The notes under the pieces were generated by a model, which saw only the letters and a program-made list of their open reading frames with translations, was not told where the DNA came from and did no database searches. Shown one piece after another: positions 9,019 through 19,209 of a stretch of DNA of 64,000 bases. The position numbers and the translations under genes were made by a program. The DNA lies in assembly GCF_014534685.1 (NCBI RefSeq), contig NZ_JACVVX010000004.1, forward strand, positions 434,001 to 498,000, given 5' to 3'. Source of the stretch: Oryzicola mucosus. GTDB taxonomy: Bacteria; Pseudomonadota; Alphaproteobacteria; Rhizobiales; Rhizobiaceae. Position 1 is the first letter of the stretch; each line of letters begins with the position of its first letter.

Positions 9019-9941
9019 CCTTTCATCAGACGGGAGACATGCGCTGCCACCGAAAACGCGAGACCCTCCAGGTCGTAGCCGCCCTCCAGAAGGCTCACCA
9101 GCCTGTTGGAGGAGAATCGGTCGGCGCGCTCCAGAAGCTTTCCCGTCGCCCAGTCGAAATCGTCTTCGGACAGATTGATCTCGGCGAGCGGATCGCGATG
9201 ATGGGCATCGAAACCGGCAGAGATGATGATCAGGTCCGGTGCGAAATTATCCAGAGCCGGCAGCACGCGCGACTTGAACGCCTCGCGGAAATGATCGCTT
9301 CCGGTCTGCGGCGACAGCGGCGCGTTGACGATGTTCCCGACACCTGTCTCACCCTTCGCACCCGTGCCGGGATAGAGCGGCATCTGGTGGGTGGAGCAGT
9401 AGAGCACACTCGGATCGTCCCAGAAGATGTCCTGCGTGCCGTTGCCGTGATGCACGTCCCAATCGACGATGGCGACCCTCTCGGCGCCGTAATGCCTCTG
9501 CGCATAGCGCGCGGCAATGGCCGCGTTGTTGAACAGGCAGAAACCCATCGCCTTGTTCTTTTCGGCGTGATGGCCGGGCGGGCGCGAGGCGACGAAGACG
9601 TTGGATGCACGGCCAAAAAACACATCGTCCACGGCGGCATTGGCTGCGCCGATAGCCGTCACCGCCGCTTGCCAGCTCTTGGGGCTGGCCGTGGTGTCGT
9701 CATCGATGCGCACGATGCCCGTCTCCGGAATCTGCGAGCGGACGTGTTTCACGAAGCTCGACGGATGCGCGTAGAGGATCGTTTCCTCATCGCCTTCCGG
9801 CGCCTCGACCCGGTCGAGACGTTCGAATTCCTGCTCTTCCAGGGCGCGCTCGATAGCGCGCACCCTGTCCGGCCGCTCGGGATGGCCGGGGGGCGTGATG
9901 TGTTCCACGAAGATGGGATGCGTGTAGAGCCTTGTGACCAT
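9015..9941 (-). CDS. histone deacetylase family hydrolase (acetylpolyamine amidohydrolase-like)
   Basis: 308 residues from the start MVTRLYTHP, which matches the usual family N-terminus; upstream in-frame starts at 9962 and 9977 have no clear ribosome site. The class II HDAC core is complete: H124/H125 (PPGHHAE), then [10 protein letters not shown] with zinc ligands D162 and H164, and a late GGYDLEGLA loop. Bacterial members act on small acetylated amines or unknown substrates. It is the first gene of the HDAC-xseB pair. Confidence 0.9.
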   Translation of the reverse strand: MVTRLYTHPIFVEHITPPGHPERPDRVRAIERALEEQEFERLDRVEAPEGDEETILYAHPSSFVKHVRSQIPETGIVRIDDDTTASPKSWQAAVTAIGAANAAVDDVFFGRASNVFVASRPPGHHAEKNKAMGFCLFNNAAIAARYAQRHYGAERVAIVDWDVHHGNGTQDIFWDDPSVLYCSTHQMPLYPGTGAKGETGVGNIVNAPLSPQTGSDHFREAFKSRVLPALDNFAPDLIIISAGFDAHHRDPLAEINLSEDDFDWATGKLLERADRFSSNRLVSLLEGGYDLEGLAFSVAAHVSRLMKG

Positions 9942-10013
9942 TCTACCGATATAGGCGGTCATATCGGCTTTGACCACCGCGCGCAGTCAGCCGGTTGCGG
10001 TGTTCAACAGGGT

Positions 10014-11111
10014 TTAGAGAATCTCGGTGCGGGCGATGCGAATGCCGAAGCCTTCGAGACCGACATAGTGGCGTTCGCGGGAGGCAATCAGGTTGATCGA
10101 GCTGATGCCGAGGTCCTTGAGGATTTGCGCGCCAAGCCCGATCTGGCGCCATTCCTCCTCGCGGCGGCGAGCTTCCTCGTGCTCTTCGCGGTCCGGCATG
10201 CGGCGGTTGCGCACCTCGCTGGCCACGCCCACCGAGCCTTCGCGCAGATAGACGATAACCCCGCGCTGGCGCTCGCCCAGCATCTGCATCACACTGTCCA
10301 GCTTGTGGCTGCGGCCGAACACATCGGCCACGACGTTTTCGGTATGCAGCCGCACCGGCACATCCTCGCCGTCTCGGATATCGCCGAAGACGATGGCGAG
10401 GTGGTGCATGTTTTCCCACGGCAGCATGTAGGTGATGGCCTGCGCCTTACCGCCGGGCGTGTCGATCTCGAAGGTCTCGATGCGCTCGATCAACGTTTCC
10501 TTGCGCTGGCGGTAGGCGATCAGGTCGGCCACCGACACCTGCTTCAGCCCATGCGTTTCGGCGAAGGCGGTCACCTGCGGCCCGCGCATCACGCTGCCAT
10601 TGTCGTTGACCAGTTCGCAGATCACCCCAACCGGCGGCAGGCCGGCGAGCTTGCACAGATCGACCGCCGCTTCGGTATGACCGGAGCGCATCAGCACCCC
10701 GCCCTCGCGGGCGATCAGCGGGAAGATATGGCCGGGACGGACGAAATCCGCGGCACCGACATTGCCGTTGGCGAGATTGCGCACGGTCAGCGTACGATCC
10801 TCGGCCGAAATACCGGTTGTGGTACCGTGCTTGAAGTCGACGCTGACGGTAAAGGCCGTGGTATGAGCCGAGTCGTTGTCGGCCACCATCGGCGTCAGGT
10901 GGAGCCGGCGGGACTCGTCCTTGGTCATCGGCGCACAGACGATGCCGGAGGTGTGGCGCACGATGAAGGCCATCTTTTCCGGCGTGCAATGAACCGCCGC
11001 CACGATCAGGTCACCCTCGTTCTCGCGGCCGTCATCGTCCATGACGACAACGATCTCGCCGCGCTCGAAGGCGCGGAGGGCTTCGACGATTTTCTTCTGA
11101 TCGTATGCCAT
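10014..11111 (-). CDS. ribB: 3,4-dihydroxy-2-butanone-4-phosphate synthase with degenerate GTP cyclohydrolase II domain
   Basis: 365 residues. Residues 1-205 form an intact RibB domain ([23 protein letters not shown]), which makes the four-carbon unit of riboflavin from ribulose 5-phosphate. The remainder aligns in character with GTP cyclohydrolase II ([34 protein letters not shown]), but the three zinc cysteines of active RibA (C-x10-C-x-C) are absent: the position following RLHTE is Asn and the later pair is replaced by H and D. RibA activity must therefore come from elsewhere. Start MAYDQKK is unambiguous. Confidence 0.93.
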   Translation of the reverse strand: MAYDQKKIVEALRAFERGEIVVVMDDDGRENEGDLIVAAVHCTPEKMAFIVRHTSGIVCAPMTKDESRRLHLTPMVADNDSAHTTAFTVSVDFKHGTTTGISAEDRTLTVRNLANGNVGAADFVRPGHIFPLIAREGGVLMRSGHTEAAVDLCKLAGLPPVGVICELVNDNGSVMRGPQVTAFAETHGLKQVSVADLIAYRQRKETLIERIETFEIDTPGGKAQAITYMLPWENMHHLAIVFGDIRDGEDVPVRLHTENVVADVFGRSHKLDSVMQMLGERQRGVIVYLREGSVGVASEVRNRRMPDREEHEEARRREEEWRQIGLGAQILKDLGISSINLIASRERHYVGLEGFGIRIARTEIL

Positions 11112-11130
11112 TGGGTCGCTCTCTGTTTGA

Positions 11131-11203
11131 GAGCGAATAGCGAGTAGGGAGTAGCGAATAGGGAAAAGGCCGCTATTTGCTATTCGCTACTCCCTATTCG
11201 CTC
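11131..11203. repeat. long imperfect inverted repeat between aroC and ribB
   Basis: Left arm pieces 11131-11140 and 11147-11161 match, as reverse complement, the 24-base right arm 11180-11203; six bases (CGAGTA) are extra in the left arm. The word GCGAATAG or its complement CTATTCGC recurs four times. The right arm includes part of the aroC stop codon. Both flanking genes are transcribed leftward, so the RNA would form a strong hairpin between them. Its modular build suggests a dispersed repeat. Confidence 0.75.
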
Positions 11204-12299
11204 ATTTCCCCGTCTGTCCGCGATGACGCAAATAATGATCGGCAATCGCACAAGCCACCATCGCCTCGCCGATGGGAACGGCGCGGATGCCCACGCAGGG
11301 GTCGTGACGACCCTTGGTCATGACATCGACATCTCTGCCGTCCTTGTCGATCGACCTGCGCGGCGTCAGGATCGAAGAGGTCGGCTTGACGGCAAAGCGC
11401 GCCACGACCGGCTGTCCCGTCGAAATCCCGCCAAGAATACCGCCGGCATTGTTCGACAGGAAGACCGGATTGCCATCATTGCCCATGCGCATTTCGTCGG
11501 CGTTCTGCTCGCCGGTCATCCCGGCGGCTTCGAAGCCATTGCCGATCTCGACGCCCTTGACGGCGTTGATCGACATCAGGTTCGACGCGAGATCCTGGTC
11601 CAGCTTTGCATAGAGCGGCGCACCGAGACCCGCCGGCACCCCATCCGCGACAATCTCGATCAGCGCGCCGACCGAGGAGCCCGACTTGCGGATGCCGTCG
11701 AGATAATCGCTGAACACCTCAACCGATTCCGGATCTGGCGTGAAGAACGGATTTTCCGCATCGTCGACAAAATTCCAGTTCCAGTTGGCGCGGTCGATCT
11801 TCTTGTCGCCCATGGCGACCAGCGCACCACGCACCACGAGACCGGGCACGACTTTCCGCGCGATTGCGCCGGCGGCCACGCGGGTCGCGGTTTCGCGCGC
11901 GGAGGAGCGTCCGCCGCCGCGATAGTCGCGGATGCCGTATTTGACGTCATAGGCGTAGTCGGCATGGCCGGGACGATACTGCCGGGCAATCTCGCCATAA
12001 TCCTTCGACCGCTGGTCGGTGTTTTCGATCACCATAGAGATCGGCGTTCCGGTGGAGATCATCGTCACGCCGTCTTCGTCGAATACGAAGCCGGACAGCA
12101 CCTTGACCTCGTCCAGCTCGCGGCGCTGCGTGACGAAACGCGACTTTCCGGGACGACGGCGGTCGAGGTCGGCCTGGATCTCCGCAAGCGTGAAGCGGAT
12201 GCCGGGCGGGCAGCCATCGACCACGCAGCCTATCGCGGCGCCATGGCTCTCGCCCCAGGTGGTGACACGGAAAAGATGTCCGAAAGTGTTATGCGACAT
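11202..12299 (-). CDS. aroC: chorismate synthase
   Basis: 365 residues. It carries out the last step of the shikimate pathway (EPSP to chorismate), using reduced FMN. Signature stretches are [18 protein letters not shown] near the N-terminus, [12 protein letters not shown] at about 48-59 and the FMN-site [16 protein letters not shown] in the middle. Start [10 protein letters not shown] is standard. A promoter with TTGACC / TAGAAG lies just upstream. Confidence 0.97.
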   Translation of the reverse strand: MSHNTFGHLFRVTTWGESHGAAIGCVVDGCPPGIRFTLAEIQADLDRRRPGKSRFVTQRRELDEVKVLSGFVFDEDGVTMISTGTPISMVIENTDQRSKDYGEIARQYRPGHADYAYDVKYGIRDYRGGGRSSARETATRVAAGAIARKVVPGLVVRGALVAMGDKKIDRANWNWNFVDDAENPFFTPDPESVEVFSDYLDGIRKSGSSVGALIEIVADGVPAGLGAPLYAKLDQDLASNLMSINAVKGVEIGNGFEAAGMTGEQNADEMRMGNDGNPVFLSNNAGGILGGISTGQPVVARFAVKPTSSILTPRRSIDKDGRDVDVMTKGRHDPCVGIRAVPIGEAMVACAIADHYLRHRGQTGK

Positions 12300-12331
12300 A
12301 TGCCCGGTCCAGCGCCTTGAATTGCTGCTGC

Positions 12332-12360
12332 CTTCTATTGGCGTTTTCCGGAATGGTCAA
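12332..12360 (-). promoter_or_regulatory. probable aroC promoter
   Basis: Minus strand: TTGACC (12360-12355), 17-bp spacer, TAGAAG (12337-12332). The implied start is about 25 bases before the aroC ATG. Confidence 0.5.
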
Positions 12361-12486
12361 ACGGCATGAAACGCAACGTGATAACAGCCTTTTAAGTTTT
12401 GACACATTCGGCTGCTTTCTGCTTTGGTCATCCGATTCAAAAAGCCGCAAGGACAGTGCGGCGATTACAAAACAGAGAGGTCGACG

Positions 12487-12735
12487 ATGCGTAGGATTTT
12501 TGGCGCGGTCATAGCCATTCTTGCCGTGTCGGGCATTGCGTTCGCCGCCGAAGCCGAAGGCAAGATCAAGTCCATCGACAAGGACAAGATGGTCATCACC
12601 CTCAACGATGGCAAAGCCTACAAACTACCCGGAGAGTTCGACGTGGACGGCCTTTCGACCGGCATGGAGATCCTGCTCGCCTACGACACCGTCAATGGCG
12701 AGAACATGATCACCGACATGCAGGTTTTCGAATAG
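12487..12735 (+). CDS. DUF1344 small exported protein
   Basis: 82 residues. Start MRRIFGAV has AGAGAGG upstream; a longer frame from 12424 has none. The signal peptide covers about residues 1-19 (cleavage after SGIAFA). The mature part is a small OB-like beta protein (EGKIKSIDKDKMVITLNDGKAYKLP) of the DUF1344 family, common in Rhizobiales, function unknown. It ends 1 bp before the stop of the convergent phosphatase gene. Confidence 0.85.
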   Translation: MRRIFGAVIAILAVSGIAFAAEAEGKIKSIDKDKMVITLNDGKAYKLPGEFDVDGLSTGMEILLAYDTVNGENMITDMQVFE

Positions 12736-12736
12736 C

Positions 12737-13345
12737 TTAGGCGGTATTGCGGGACGTCGGCTTGAGCCATTCGAGCCGGCCGTTCTCGAAACGCAGGATG
12801 GTATCCTGCGGCGTATCCATGGTCGATGCTTCTTCGTCGTCCAACCCCCCGGCAATACGGAAGATCGCACGGATGACGCCGCCATGGGTGACGCAGACCA
12901 TGTCGGTCCGCACCTCGGCGAGCCAGGGCGCGATGCGCTGCGTCAGCATGCGGTAGCTCTCGGCACCCTCGCCCGGCGGCACGAAACCCCATTTGTCCTT
13001 CATCCGGCGCGCATTGGCGCCGGGATCGCCGACTTCGAGTTCGGCCATGGTGTAGCCCTGCCAGTCGCCGAAGCTCAGTTCGCGCAAACGGTCGTCGGTT
13101 CGGTAGGCTTTCGGGTCCAGCCCCATCTCCGTGCGCACGATCTCCATCGTCTGGCGCGTGCGGCGCATCGGGCTCGCCACGAAATCGAAGGCCGACGCAT
13201 CGGGAATCAGGGTGGCGAGGAAGCGGCCATTGGCAGCCGCCTGTTGCTTGCCGACTTCATTGATGTCGACATCCGACTGACCCTGCAACCGCGCTTCCGC
13301 GTTCCATGCCGTTTGCCCGTGGCGCACGAAATAGACGAGCGGCAT
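12737..13345 (-). CDS. histidine phosphatase family protein (phosphoglycerate mutase-like)
   Basis: 202 residues. The catalytic RHGQTAWN is at residues 8-15, and the second histidine is in VCVTHGGVIRA near residue 160. This superfamily includes phosphoglycerate mutases, alpha-ribazole phosphatases and broad phosphatases; the sequence does not tell them apart. It lies downstream of fabI on the same strand with a 94-bp gap. Confidence 0.88.
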   Translation of the reverse strand: MPLVYFVRHGQTAWNAEARLQGQSDVDINEVGKQQAAANGRFLATLIPDASAFDFVASPMRRTRQTMEIVRTEMGLDPKAYRTDDRLRELSFGDWQGYTMAELEVGDPGANARRMKDKWGFVPPGEGAESYRMLTQRIAPWLAEVRTDMVCVTHGGVIRAIFRIAGGLDDEEASTMDTPQDTILRFENGRLEWLKPTSRNTA

Positions 13346-13439
13346 GATCTGCGGTCCTTGAGCTCAGTGTATCTGGGGTTCAGGATATCCGGACCAGTCC
13401 GAGCGCTGCGCGCAGCGCCCGGCCAGCAACCAGAGCGGC

Positions 13440-14258
13440 CTATTCCTTGACGGTCGAGATATCGGGGGCGTCCACCGCCTTCATGCCAACGACATGATAG
13501 CCGGAATCGACATGGTGGATTTCACCGGTTACGCCGCGCGACAGATCCGACAGGAAGTAAAGACCGGAATCGCCGACTTCCTCAGGTGTGACCGTACGCT
13601 TGAGCGGTGCATTATACTCGTTCCACTTCAGGATATAGCGGAAATCGCCGATGCCGGAAGCAGCCAGCGTCTTGATCGGGCCAGCCGATATGGCGTTGAC
13701 GCGGATGTTCTTCGAGCCCAAATCGACGGCGAGATAGCGCACGCTCGCCTCGAGCGCGGCCTTGGCAACGCCCATGACGTTGTAGTGCGGCATCACTTTT
13801 TCGGCGCCATAATAGGTCAGCGTCAGGAGCGAACCGCCGTCGGGCATCAGCTCTTCCGCGCGCTTGGCGATGGTGGTGAAGGAGAACACCGAGATGTCCA
13901 TGGTGCGCAGGAAATTGCCGTGGGTGGTGTCAATATAACGGCCGTCCAACTCGTCCTTGTCCGAGAAGGCAATGGCATGAACGACGAAGTCGATCTTGCC
14001 CCACTGCTTCTTGATCTCGTCGAACACCGCATCCAGGCTGGCCGGATCGGTCACGTCGCAATGGCCGGCGATATGCGCGCCAAGTTCCTTGGCGAGCGGC
14101 TCGACTCGCTTGCGGAAGGCCTCGCCCTGATAGGTCAGCGAGATTTCCGCGCCCTGCTCGGCGCAAGCCTTGGCGATGCCCCAGGCTATCGACCGGTTGT
14201 TGGCCACGCCCAGGATAAGCCCACGCTTGCCGGCCATCAGGCCCTGTCCAACTGCCAT
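13440..14258 (-). CDS. fabI: enoyl-[acyl-carrier-protein] reductase (NADH) FabI
   Basis: 272 residues, last step of each fatty-acid elongation cycle. Start MAVGQGLMAGKRG is preceded by GGAGAG at seven bases; a longer frame to 14354 has no support. Hallmarks are GVANNRSIAWGIA (NAD site), the YNVMGVAKAAL catalytic Tyr-x6-Lys, and a C-terminal LSRGVTGEIHHVDSG. Rhizobia often carry two FabI paralogues; only this copy is seen here. Confidence 0.95.
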   Translation of the reverse strand: MAVGQGLMAGKRGLILGVANNRSIAWGIAKACAEQGAEISLTYQGEAFRKRVEPLAKELGAHIAGHCDVTDPASLDAVFDEIKKQWGKIDFVVHAIAFSDKDELDGRYIDTTHGNFLRTMDISVFSFTTIAKRAEELMPDGGSLLTLTYYGAEKVMPHYNVMGVAKAALEASVRYLAVDLGSKNIRVNAISAGPIKTLAASGIGDFRYILKWNEYNAPLKRTVTPEEVGDSGLYFLSDLSRGVTGEIHHVDSGYHVVGMKAVDAPDISTVKE

Positions 14259-14372
14259 ATCAGCGCTCTCCGAAGTGTCTTTCTGGCTGTGCCTATCGCA
14301 TAGGCACCGAACAGCTTCAAGCTCTGGATGTGGACCGACCGGCGAAGCGCGCACGCTGTCGCCGGCGCAGCG

Positions 14373-15314
14373 TCATCCCTTGGCCTTGCGCATCAGCGAT
14401 TCGAGCTCCGCATCAGGCTCCGGCAGCATGATGCGGACATGCACGAACAGATCGCCATGGCCGCCATGCTTTTCAGGCAATCCCTTGCCCTTCAAACGCA
14501 GCACCTTGTCTGAGCTCGACCAGGCCGGCACGTTGACGGCGAGACGGCCGGTCGGCGTCTCCACCGCCACCTTCGCTCCGAGCACCGCATCGCGCAAAGG
14601 CACGGGTTGATCGACATGCAGGTCGCGTCCCTCCAGACGGTAGCGCGGATGCGAGCGGATGCGAATCTTCACCAGCGCATCGCCGGTGCCGCCCGGCCCC
14701 TGTTCGCCCTGGCCTTTCAGCCGGATGACCTGGCCGTCCTCGACGAAGTCCGGAAGCTTGACCGCTATCTTACGTCCGTCCGGGAACATCGCCGCGACCT
14801 TCGCAGCCGTCGCGACCTCCTCGATGCTTACGGCGAGCGCCACCTCGACATCGCCGCCCTTGGGCGGGACGCGCTGGCCGCCGCCCATGCCGGGGCCGCC
14901 GCGCTGCTGGCTGCCGAAAGCACCGCCGAAGAGCTGGCTGAAAATATCGTCACCCAGGCCTTCCGCACCTGGCCCGCCTGGCCCCGAAGAGCGGAATTCA
15001 TATCGTGTGCCGCCCGGCCCGCCCGCCGACTGGCGGCGGAAACCGGCGAAGGGATCGCCACCCGCGGCACCTTCGAAGCCCTGGAATCTCGGCTTGCCGT
15101 CAGCATCGATCTCGCCGCGATCGAAGGACGCCCTGGACTTCTCGTCGCCGAGAATTTCATAGGCCTGGTTGGCGGCGGCAAAGCGGTCGTTCGCCGAAGG
15201 ATCGTCCGGATTCTGGTCCGGGTGATACTTCTTGGCGAGCTTCCGAAACGCAGATTTTATGTCTTTTGCCGAGGCGTCCTTGGCGACGCCCAGCACCTGA
15301 TAAGGGTCGCGCAT
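14373..15314 (-). CDS. DnaJ-type co-chaperone (CbpA-like, no zinc finger)
   Basis: 313 residues. J domain at 1-70 with the HPD motif (KKYHPDQNP), a Gly-rich linker ([14 protein letters not shown] and beyond), then the DnaJ C-terminal substrate-binding domains ([25 protein letters not shown]). The CxxCxGxG zinc repeats of DnaJ are absent, as in CbpA. Start [10 protein letters not shown] is chosen; an ATG four codons upstream has no ribosome site. It lies between the RT0821-like lipoprotein gene and fabI. Confidence 0.9.
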   Translation of the reverse strand: MRDPYQVLGVAKDASAKDIKSAFRKLAKKYHPDQNPDDPSANDRFAAANQAYEILGDEKSRASFDRGEIDADGKPRFQGFEGAAGGDPFAGFRRQSAGGPGGTRYEFRSSGPGGPGAEGLGDDIFSQLFGGAFGSQQRGGPGMGGGQRVPPKGGDVEVALAVSIEEVATAAKVAAMFPDGRKIAVKLPDFVEDGQVIRLKGQGEQGPGGTGDALVKIRIRSHPRYRLEGRDLHVDQPVPLRDAVLGAKVAVETPTGRLAVNVPAWSSSDKVLRLKGKGLPEKHGGHGDLFVHVRIMLPEPDAELESLMRKAKG

Positions 15315-15397
15315 GCTGTGTTCCATGAAAGAGATGTCTGTCTGCCCGTATATGCGTGTGGTTAGGAAGAAATTCCAGCCCTAAAGGCAGCTTATCC

Positions 15398-15862
15398 TCA
15401 CAGCCCGTTGAATGCCACCATGCGCCAGACGCCAGCGCCCGCGGTACAGACATCACCTTTGTAGAGGCCGACGCCGTCGAAGCTTTCGCGCGAGGCGGTG
15501 AAGCTTCGGCAGAGCAGGCCATCCTCCTGCTTTCGCTCGTTCATGGCGGTGATGACGCCGCGCGAGCCGGTCTCGGCATTCGCCCAAGGCACCGGCTTTC
15601 CTTTGACCTGGGCAATGTCGGACGAGGAAACAGCGTTGCGGATGGTGGTCTCGTCCGAAAGCCGCTCGGCATCCTTGGCGGACGGCGGCGCCGGCACGTT
15701 GCTTGTCAGGATGGTTTCGTCGACCTCGGCTTTTTCCAGGCTGAAACCGCCTCCGCCGCAGGCCGTAAGGGCCACACAGGCCGTTAAAACCGCCGATGAC
15801 ATTGCAAAGCGGCACCAACCGTCGGCAAACCCGGCTGTCAATGCTTGCACTGCGCCTTGCAA
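15398..15862 (-). CDS. RT0821/Lpp0805-like surface lipoprotein
   Basis: 154 residues from a TTG start at 15862 that has AGGAG eight bases upstream; an ATG at 15802 would also give a full signal peptide. The lipobox ALTAC near residue 35 predicts lipidation and outer-membrane anchoring. The C-terminal half (VPWANAETGSRGVI, LCRSF) resembles the RT0821/Lpp0805 surface-antigen family. The function is unknown. It is divergent from pdxH with only 42 bp between starts. Confidence 0.7.
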   Translation of the reverse strand: MQGAVQALTAGFADGWCRFAMSSAVLTACVALTACGGGGFSLEKAEVDETILTSNVPAPPSAKDAERLSDETTIRNAVSSSDIAQVKGKPVPWANAETGSRGVITAMNERKQEDGLLCRSFTASRESFDGVGLYKGDVCTAGAGVWRMVAFNGL

Positions 15863-15904
15863 TAAGCAATCTCCTGACTGGATTTTAAACTTCGGGTAAG
15901 AACT

Positions 15905-16522
15905 ATGAGCAGCACCGAGTTAACAAGCCGTGACTTTACCGAGGCTGGAGAACCGTTCCGGCTGTTTGCGGAATGGCTCGGCGACGCCACCAAAAACGAG
16001 CTGAACGACCCCAACGCGGTGGCGCTCGCGACCGTCGACACCGACGGCCTGCCGGACGTTCGCATGGTGCTGCTCAAGGGGCTCGACGAGCGGGGCTTCG
16101 TCTTCTACACGAATTTCGAGAGCGCCAAGGGTACTGAAATCCTGGCAACGATGAAGGCGGCGATGTGCTTTCACTGGAAGTCGCTGCGACGCCAGGTGCG
16201 GGTGCGCGGGCCTGTGGAAATCGTCACCAATGAGGAAGCCGACGTCTATTTCGCATCGCGCCCGCGCGGCAGCCGAATCGGCGCCTGGGCTTCGAAGCAG
16301 TCGCGCCCTCTGGAAAGCCGCTTCGCGCTGGAAAAGGCTGTGGCCGAATACACCGCCCGGCACCCCATCGGCGATATCCCCCGTCCGTCCTACTGGTCGG
16401 GGTTCCGGATCGTGCCGACGCATGTCGAGTTCTGGCACGACCGGCCCTTCCGCCTGCACGACCGGGTGACATTTACCCGAAATGCAGATGGCGGATGGGA
16501 CAAGTCCCGGCTCTATCCGTAG
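15905..16522 (+). CDS. pdxH: pyridoxamine 5'-phosphate oxidase
   Basis: 205 residues. FMN enzyme that makes pyridoxal 5'-phosphate from PNP or PMP. Signature segments are [36 protein letters not shown] and the C-terminal WDKSRLYP, which ends in the invariant R-L-x-P. It converges on the enoyl-CoA hydratase gene with a 6-bp gap. Confidence 0.96.
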   Translation: MSSTELTSRDFTEAGEPFRLFAEWLGDATKNELNDPNAVALATVDTDGLPDVRMVLLKGLDERGFVFYTNFESAKGTEILATMKAAMCFHWKSLRRQVRVRGPVEIVTNEEADVYFASRPRGSRIGAWASKQSRPLESRFALEKAVAEYTARHPIGDIPRPSYWSGFRIVPTHVEFWHDRPFRLHDRVTFTRNADGGWDKSRLYP

Positions 16523-16528
16523 AGTGAA

Positions 16529-17281
16529 CTAGGCCTTCTTCCGCGACATGAACGCCGTCAGCGCGGCGAGCGCTTCCTCGGACTTCAGCCGCTCACGGAA
16601 AAGGCGACCTTCTTCCCGAATGCGCGCCATTAACGGCTCGCGGTCGCCGCGCATGAGGTCGCGGGCAAGCATCAGCGCTTCCGGCGGCTTGGCGGCAATA
16701 CCTTCCGCCGCCCGCAACACATGTTCCTCAAGCGCGTCTTCGGAAACCACCTCGTAGATCAGGCCCGCCGCCTTGGCGCGCTCGGCCGAAAAACCCTCAC
16801 CCAGCCCGAGCAGCGCAAACGCACCTTGAAGCCCCAGCACCTGGGGCGCGAGCAGGCTGGAGCCGGCTTCCGGCACAAGCCCCAGGTCGACGAAAGGCGT
16901 GCGGAAGACCGTACGCGCGGTGGCGAATGTCATGTCGCAATGCAGGTTCAGCGTCGTGCCTATGCCGACGGCGATGCCATCGACCCCCGAGACCATCGGC
17001 TTGCGCGAGCCGGCAAGCGCCAGGAGAAAATCCCAGACCTCCGTGCCGCCCTCACCGCCGGTGGCAATGGTCATGAAGTCGTTCAGGTCGTTGCCGGCGG
17101 AGAACGCCCCCGGCACGCCGAGAAAGACATGCACCCGCACCGCTGGGTCCGCATCACCATTGGCCAACGCTTTCGACATCGCCGCATACATGGCGCGGGT
17201 CAGCGCGTTCTTCTTGTCAGCACGATTCATGCGGATGATCTGCACCGCACCCTGCCGCTCGACGACGATGTGTTCGCTCAT
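16529..17281 (-). CDS. enoyl-CoA hydratase/isomerase family protein
   Basis: 250 residues, crotonase fold. The oxyanion-hole segments are FSAGNDLNDF at about 61-70 and the GIAVGIGTTL helix. The first catalytic Glu position of classical hydratases is not obvious, while PEAGSSLL carries an acidic residue as in enoyl-CoA isomerase-type members. It lies 16 bp downstream of the acyl-CoA dehydrogenase gene and so probably acts on its product. Confidence 0.88.
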   Translation of the reverse strand: MSEHIVVERQGAVQIIRMNRADKKNALTRAMYAAMSKALANGDADPAVRVHVFLGVPGAFSAGNDLNDFMTIATGGEGGTEVWDFLLALAGSRKPMVSGVDGIAVGIGTTLNLHCDMTFATARTVFRTPFVDLGLVPEAGSSLLAPQVLGLQGAFALLGLGEGFSAERAKAAGLIYEVVSEDALEEHVLRAAEGIAAKPPEALMLARDLMRGDREPLMARIREEGRLFRERLKSEEALAALTAFMSRKKA

Positions 17282-17297
17282 AAAGACCTCCTCAAAA

Positions 17298-19070
17298 CTA
17301 GACGGCCTGCAGGCTCTTAGCCGCTTCGGCCAGGCTTTCCGCGCCCTCTTCGACCCGCGCCTTCATGGCAGCCGCCTCGCTCAGAAGGTTTTCAGCATAG
17401 AACCGGCACAGCCCGACACGTCCGGTATCGGCCAGGGCTGCGCGGGCGAGATAGGCGCCGCCGGCCGCAAGCGACAATTGCCGCAGATAAGGCGTGGCGC
17501 CCGCAAGCGCATCATCCTGCCGTCCCTGCGCCATCCATGTCTGGAGCAGCCGCGTCGTTTCCGCCACACCGTCCAGCGCATCGCGAAGCTTCTCGGCGGT
17601 GCGGCCGAAGCCGGAATTGTCCGCGGCTTCGACGCGGGCAATCACCTCCGACAGTTCTGCGATATAGTCATGGACAGCGTCTCCGCCGCCGAGAGGCAGC
17701 TTGCGCGCCACGAGGTCGATGGCCTGGATACCGTTTGTGCCCTCGTAGATCGAGGCGATGCGCGCGTCACGATAATATGCCGCCGCGCCGGTCTCCTCGA
17801 TGAAGCCCATGCCGCCATGGACCTGAATGCCAATCGAGGCGACCTCTATGCCGATATCGGTGGAGAATGCCTTTGCCAGCGGCGTCAGCAAGCCGGCGCG
17901 ATGGCTCCAACGCTCGGCTTCCTCGCCTTCGGAGACATGCGCCAGGTCGATCGCATAGGCGCAGGAATAGGCGATGGCGCGCGCAGCCTGGGTCAAGGCC
18001 TTCATGGTCAGGAGGTTGCGCTGCACGTCGGGGTGCAGGACGATGGGCGCCATGCCGTCGCCGGTCCAGGCGGAAGCCTTGCCCTGGCGGCGGTCCCTGG
18101 CATAGCCGAGCGCCTTCTGATAGGCGGCTTCCGCGACGGCGACACCCTGCATGCCGACGGCCAAGCGTGCATTGTTCATCATGGTGAACATGCAGGCGAG
18201 GCCCTTGTTCTCCTCGCCGATGAGATAGCCCACCGCACCCGGCTCGCGGCCCCCGGCAAAACCATCGCCGAAGATCATGGTGCAGGTTGGCGAGGCATGA
18301 ATGCCCAGCTTGTGCTCCATCGACGCGCAGAACACATCGTTGCGCTCGCCTGGCGCGCCATCCGCATCGAGCAGGAATTTCGGCACCAGGAACAGCGAGA
18401 TGCCACGCGTCCCGGCGGGTGCATCAGGCAGGCGGGCAAGTACCAGATGGATGATGTTGTCCGTCAGGTCGTGTTCGCCATAGGTGATGAATATCTTCTG
18501 GCCGAAGATGCGGTAGGAGCCGTCCGGCGCACGCTCGGCTCGGGCGCGCAGCGCGGCAAGGTCTGAACCCGCCTGTGGCTCCGTCAGGTTCATGGTGCCC
18601 ATCCACTCGCCGGAGACGAGCTTTTCGAGATAGGCGTCCTTCAGGTCCTGGGAGGCGTGCTTGTCGAGCGCCTCGACCGCGCCCATGGTCAGCGTCGGCC
18701 CGAGGCCGAACGCCATGGCCGCACCGTTCCACATGTCGAGCGCAGCGACATTCAGCATGGTCGGCAATCCCTGCCCGCCATATTCGGCAGGTCCCGACAG
18801 GCCGTTCCAACCCCCTTCTGTCCATCGCTTGTAGAGGTCCTTCCAGCCGGCTGGCATGGTCACGGCGGCATCCTTGAGTTGCGCACCGACCTCGTCGCCG
18901 ATCTTCTGCAACGGCGCCACCTGGTCACTCGCAAACTTGCCGGCCTCTTCCAGAATGGCGTCGACCAGGTCTTCGCCGAGATCCCCGAAGACGCCCGCCT
19001 CCATCGCCTGGCTGAGCCCCGCCACATGCTTGAGGGCGAAAGCAATCTCTTCGACGGGGGCGCGATACAT
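17298..19070 (-). CDS. acyl-CoA dehydrogenase, large DmdC-like type
   Basis: 590 residues. Start MYRAPVEEIAF has GGAGGAGA upstream; the longer frame from 19115 is not supported. Typical acyl-CoA dehydrogenase N, middle (MNLTEPQAGSDLAAL) and C-terminal domains are present, with catalytic Glu in IYEGTNGIQ, plus an extra C-terminal helical extension as in the 3-methylmercaptopropionyl-CoA dehydrogenase (DmdC) and related family. The natural substrate is not predictable; most rhizobial members are annotated as general fatty-acyl dehydrogenases. Operon with the hydratase gene. Confidence 0.9.
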   Translation of the reverse strand: MYRAPVEEIAFALKHVAGLSQAMEAGVFGDLGEDLVDAILEEAGKFASDQVAPLQKIGDEVGAQLKDAAVTMPAGWKDLYKRWTEGGWNGLSGPAEYGGQGLPTMLNVAALDMWNGAAMAFGLGPTLTMGAVEALDKHASQDLKDAYLEKLVSGEWMGTMNLTEPQAGSDLAALRARAERAPDGSYRIFGQKIFITYGEHDLTDNIIHLVLARLPDAPAGTRGISLFLVPKFLLDADGAPGERNDVFCASMEHKLGIHASPTCTMIFGDGFAGGREPGAVGYLIGEENKGLACMFTMMNNARLAVGMQGVAVAEAAYQKALGYARDRRQGKASAWTGDGMAPIVLHPDVQRNLLTMKALTQAARAIAYSCAYAIDLAHVSEGEEAERWSHRAGLLTPLAKAFSTDIGIEVASIGIQVHGGMGFIEETGAAAYYRDARIASIYEGTNGIQAIDLVARKLPLGGGDAVHDYIAELSEVIARVEAADNSGFGRTAEKLRDALDGVAETTRLLQTWMAQGRQDDALAGATPYLRQLSLAAGGAYLARAALADTGRVGLCRFYAENLLSEAAAMKARVEEGAESLAEAAKSLQAV

Positions 19071-19209
19071 GATGGTCTCCTCCAAACGGTCGGCGGCCTG
19101 CGGAAGACTCCGCACTTAAAAGATGCAACCTTTTACGTTTACGTCAAACTCCCGGCAAGCCTTTGCAGGTCGCCGTTTTGGGTTTACATCCATGAAAAAG
19201 GAGAGTGCG

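Noticed and set aside
9039-11147. 702-residue plus-strand open frame
   Set aside because: Lies wholly opposite the HDAC-like and ribB genes, whose motifs are intact; no ribosome site or domain.
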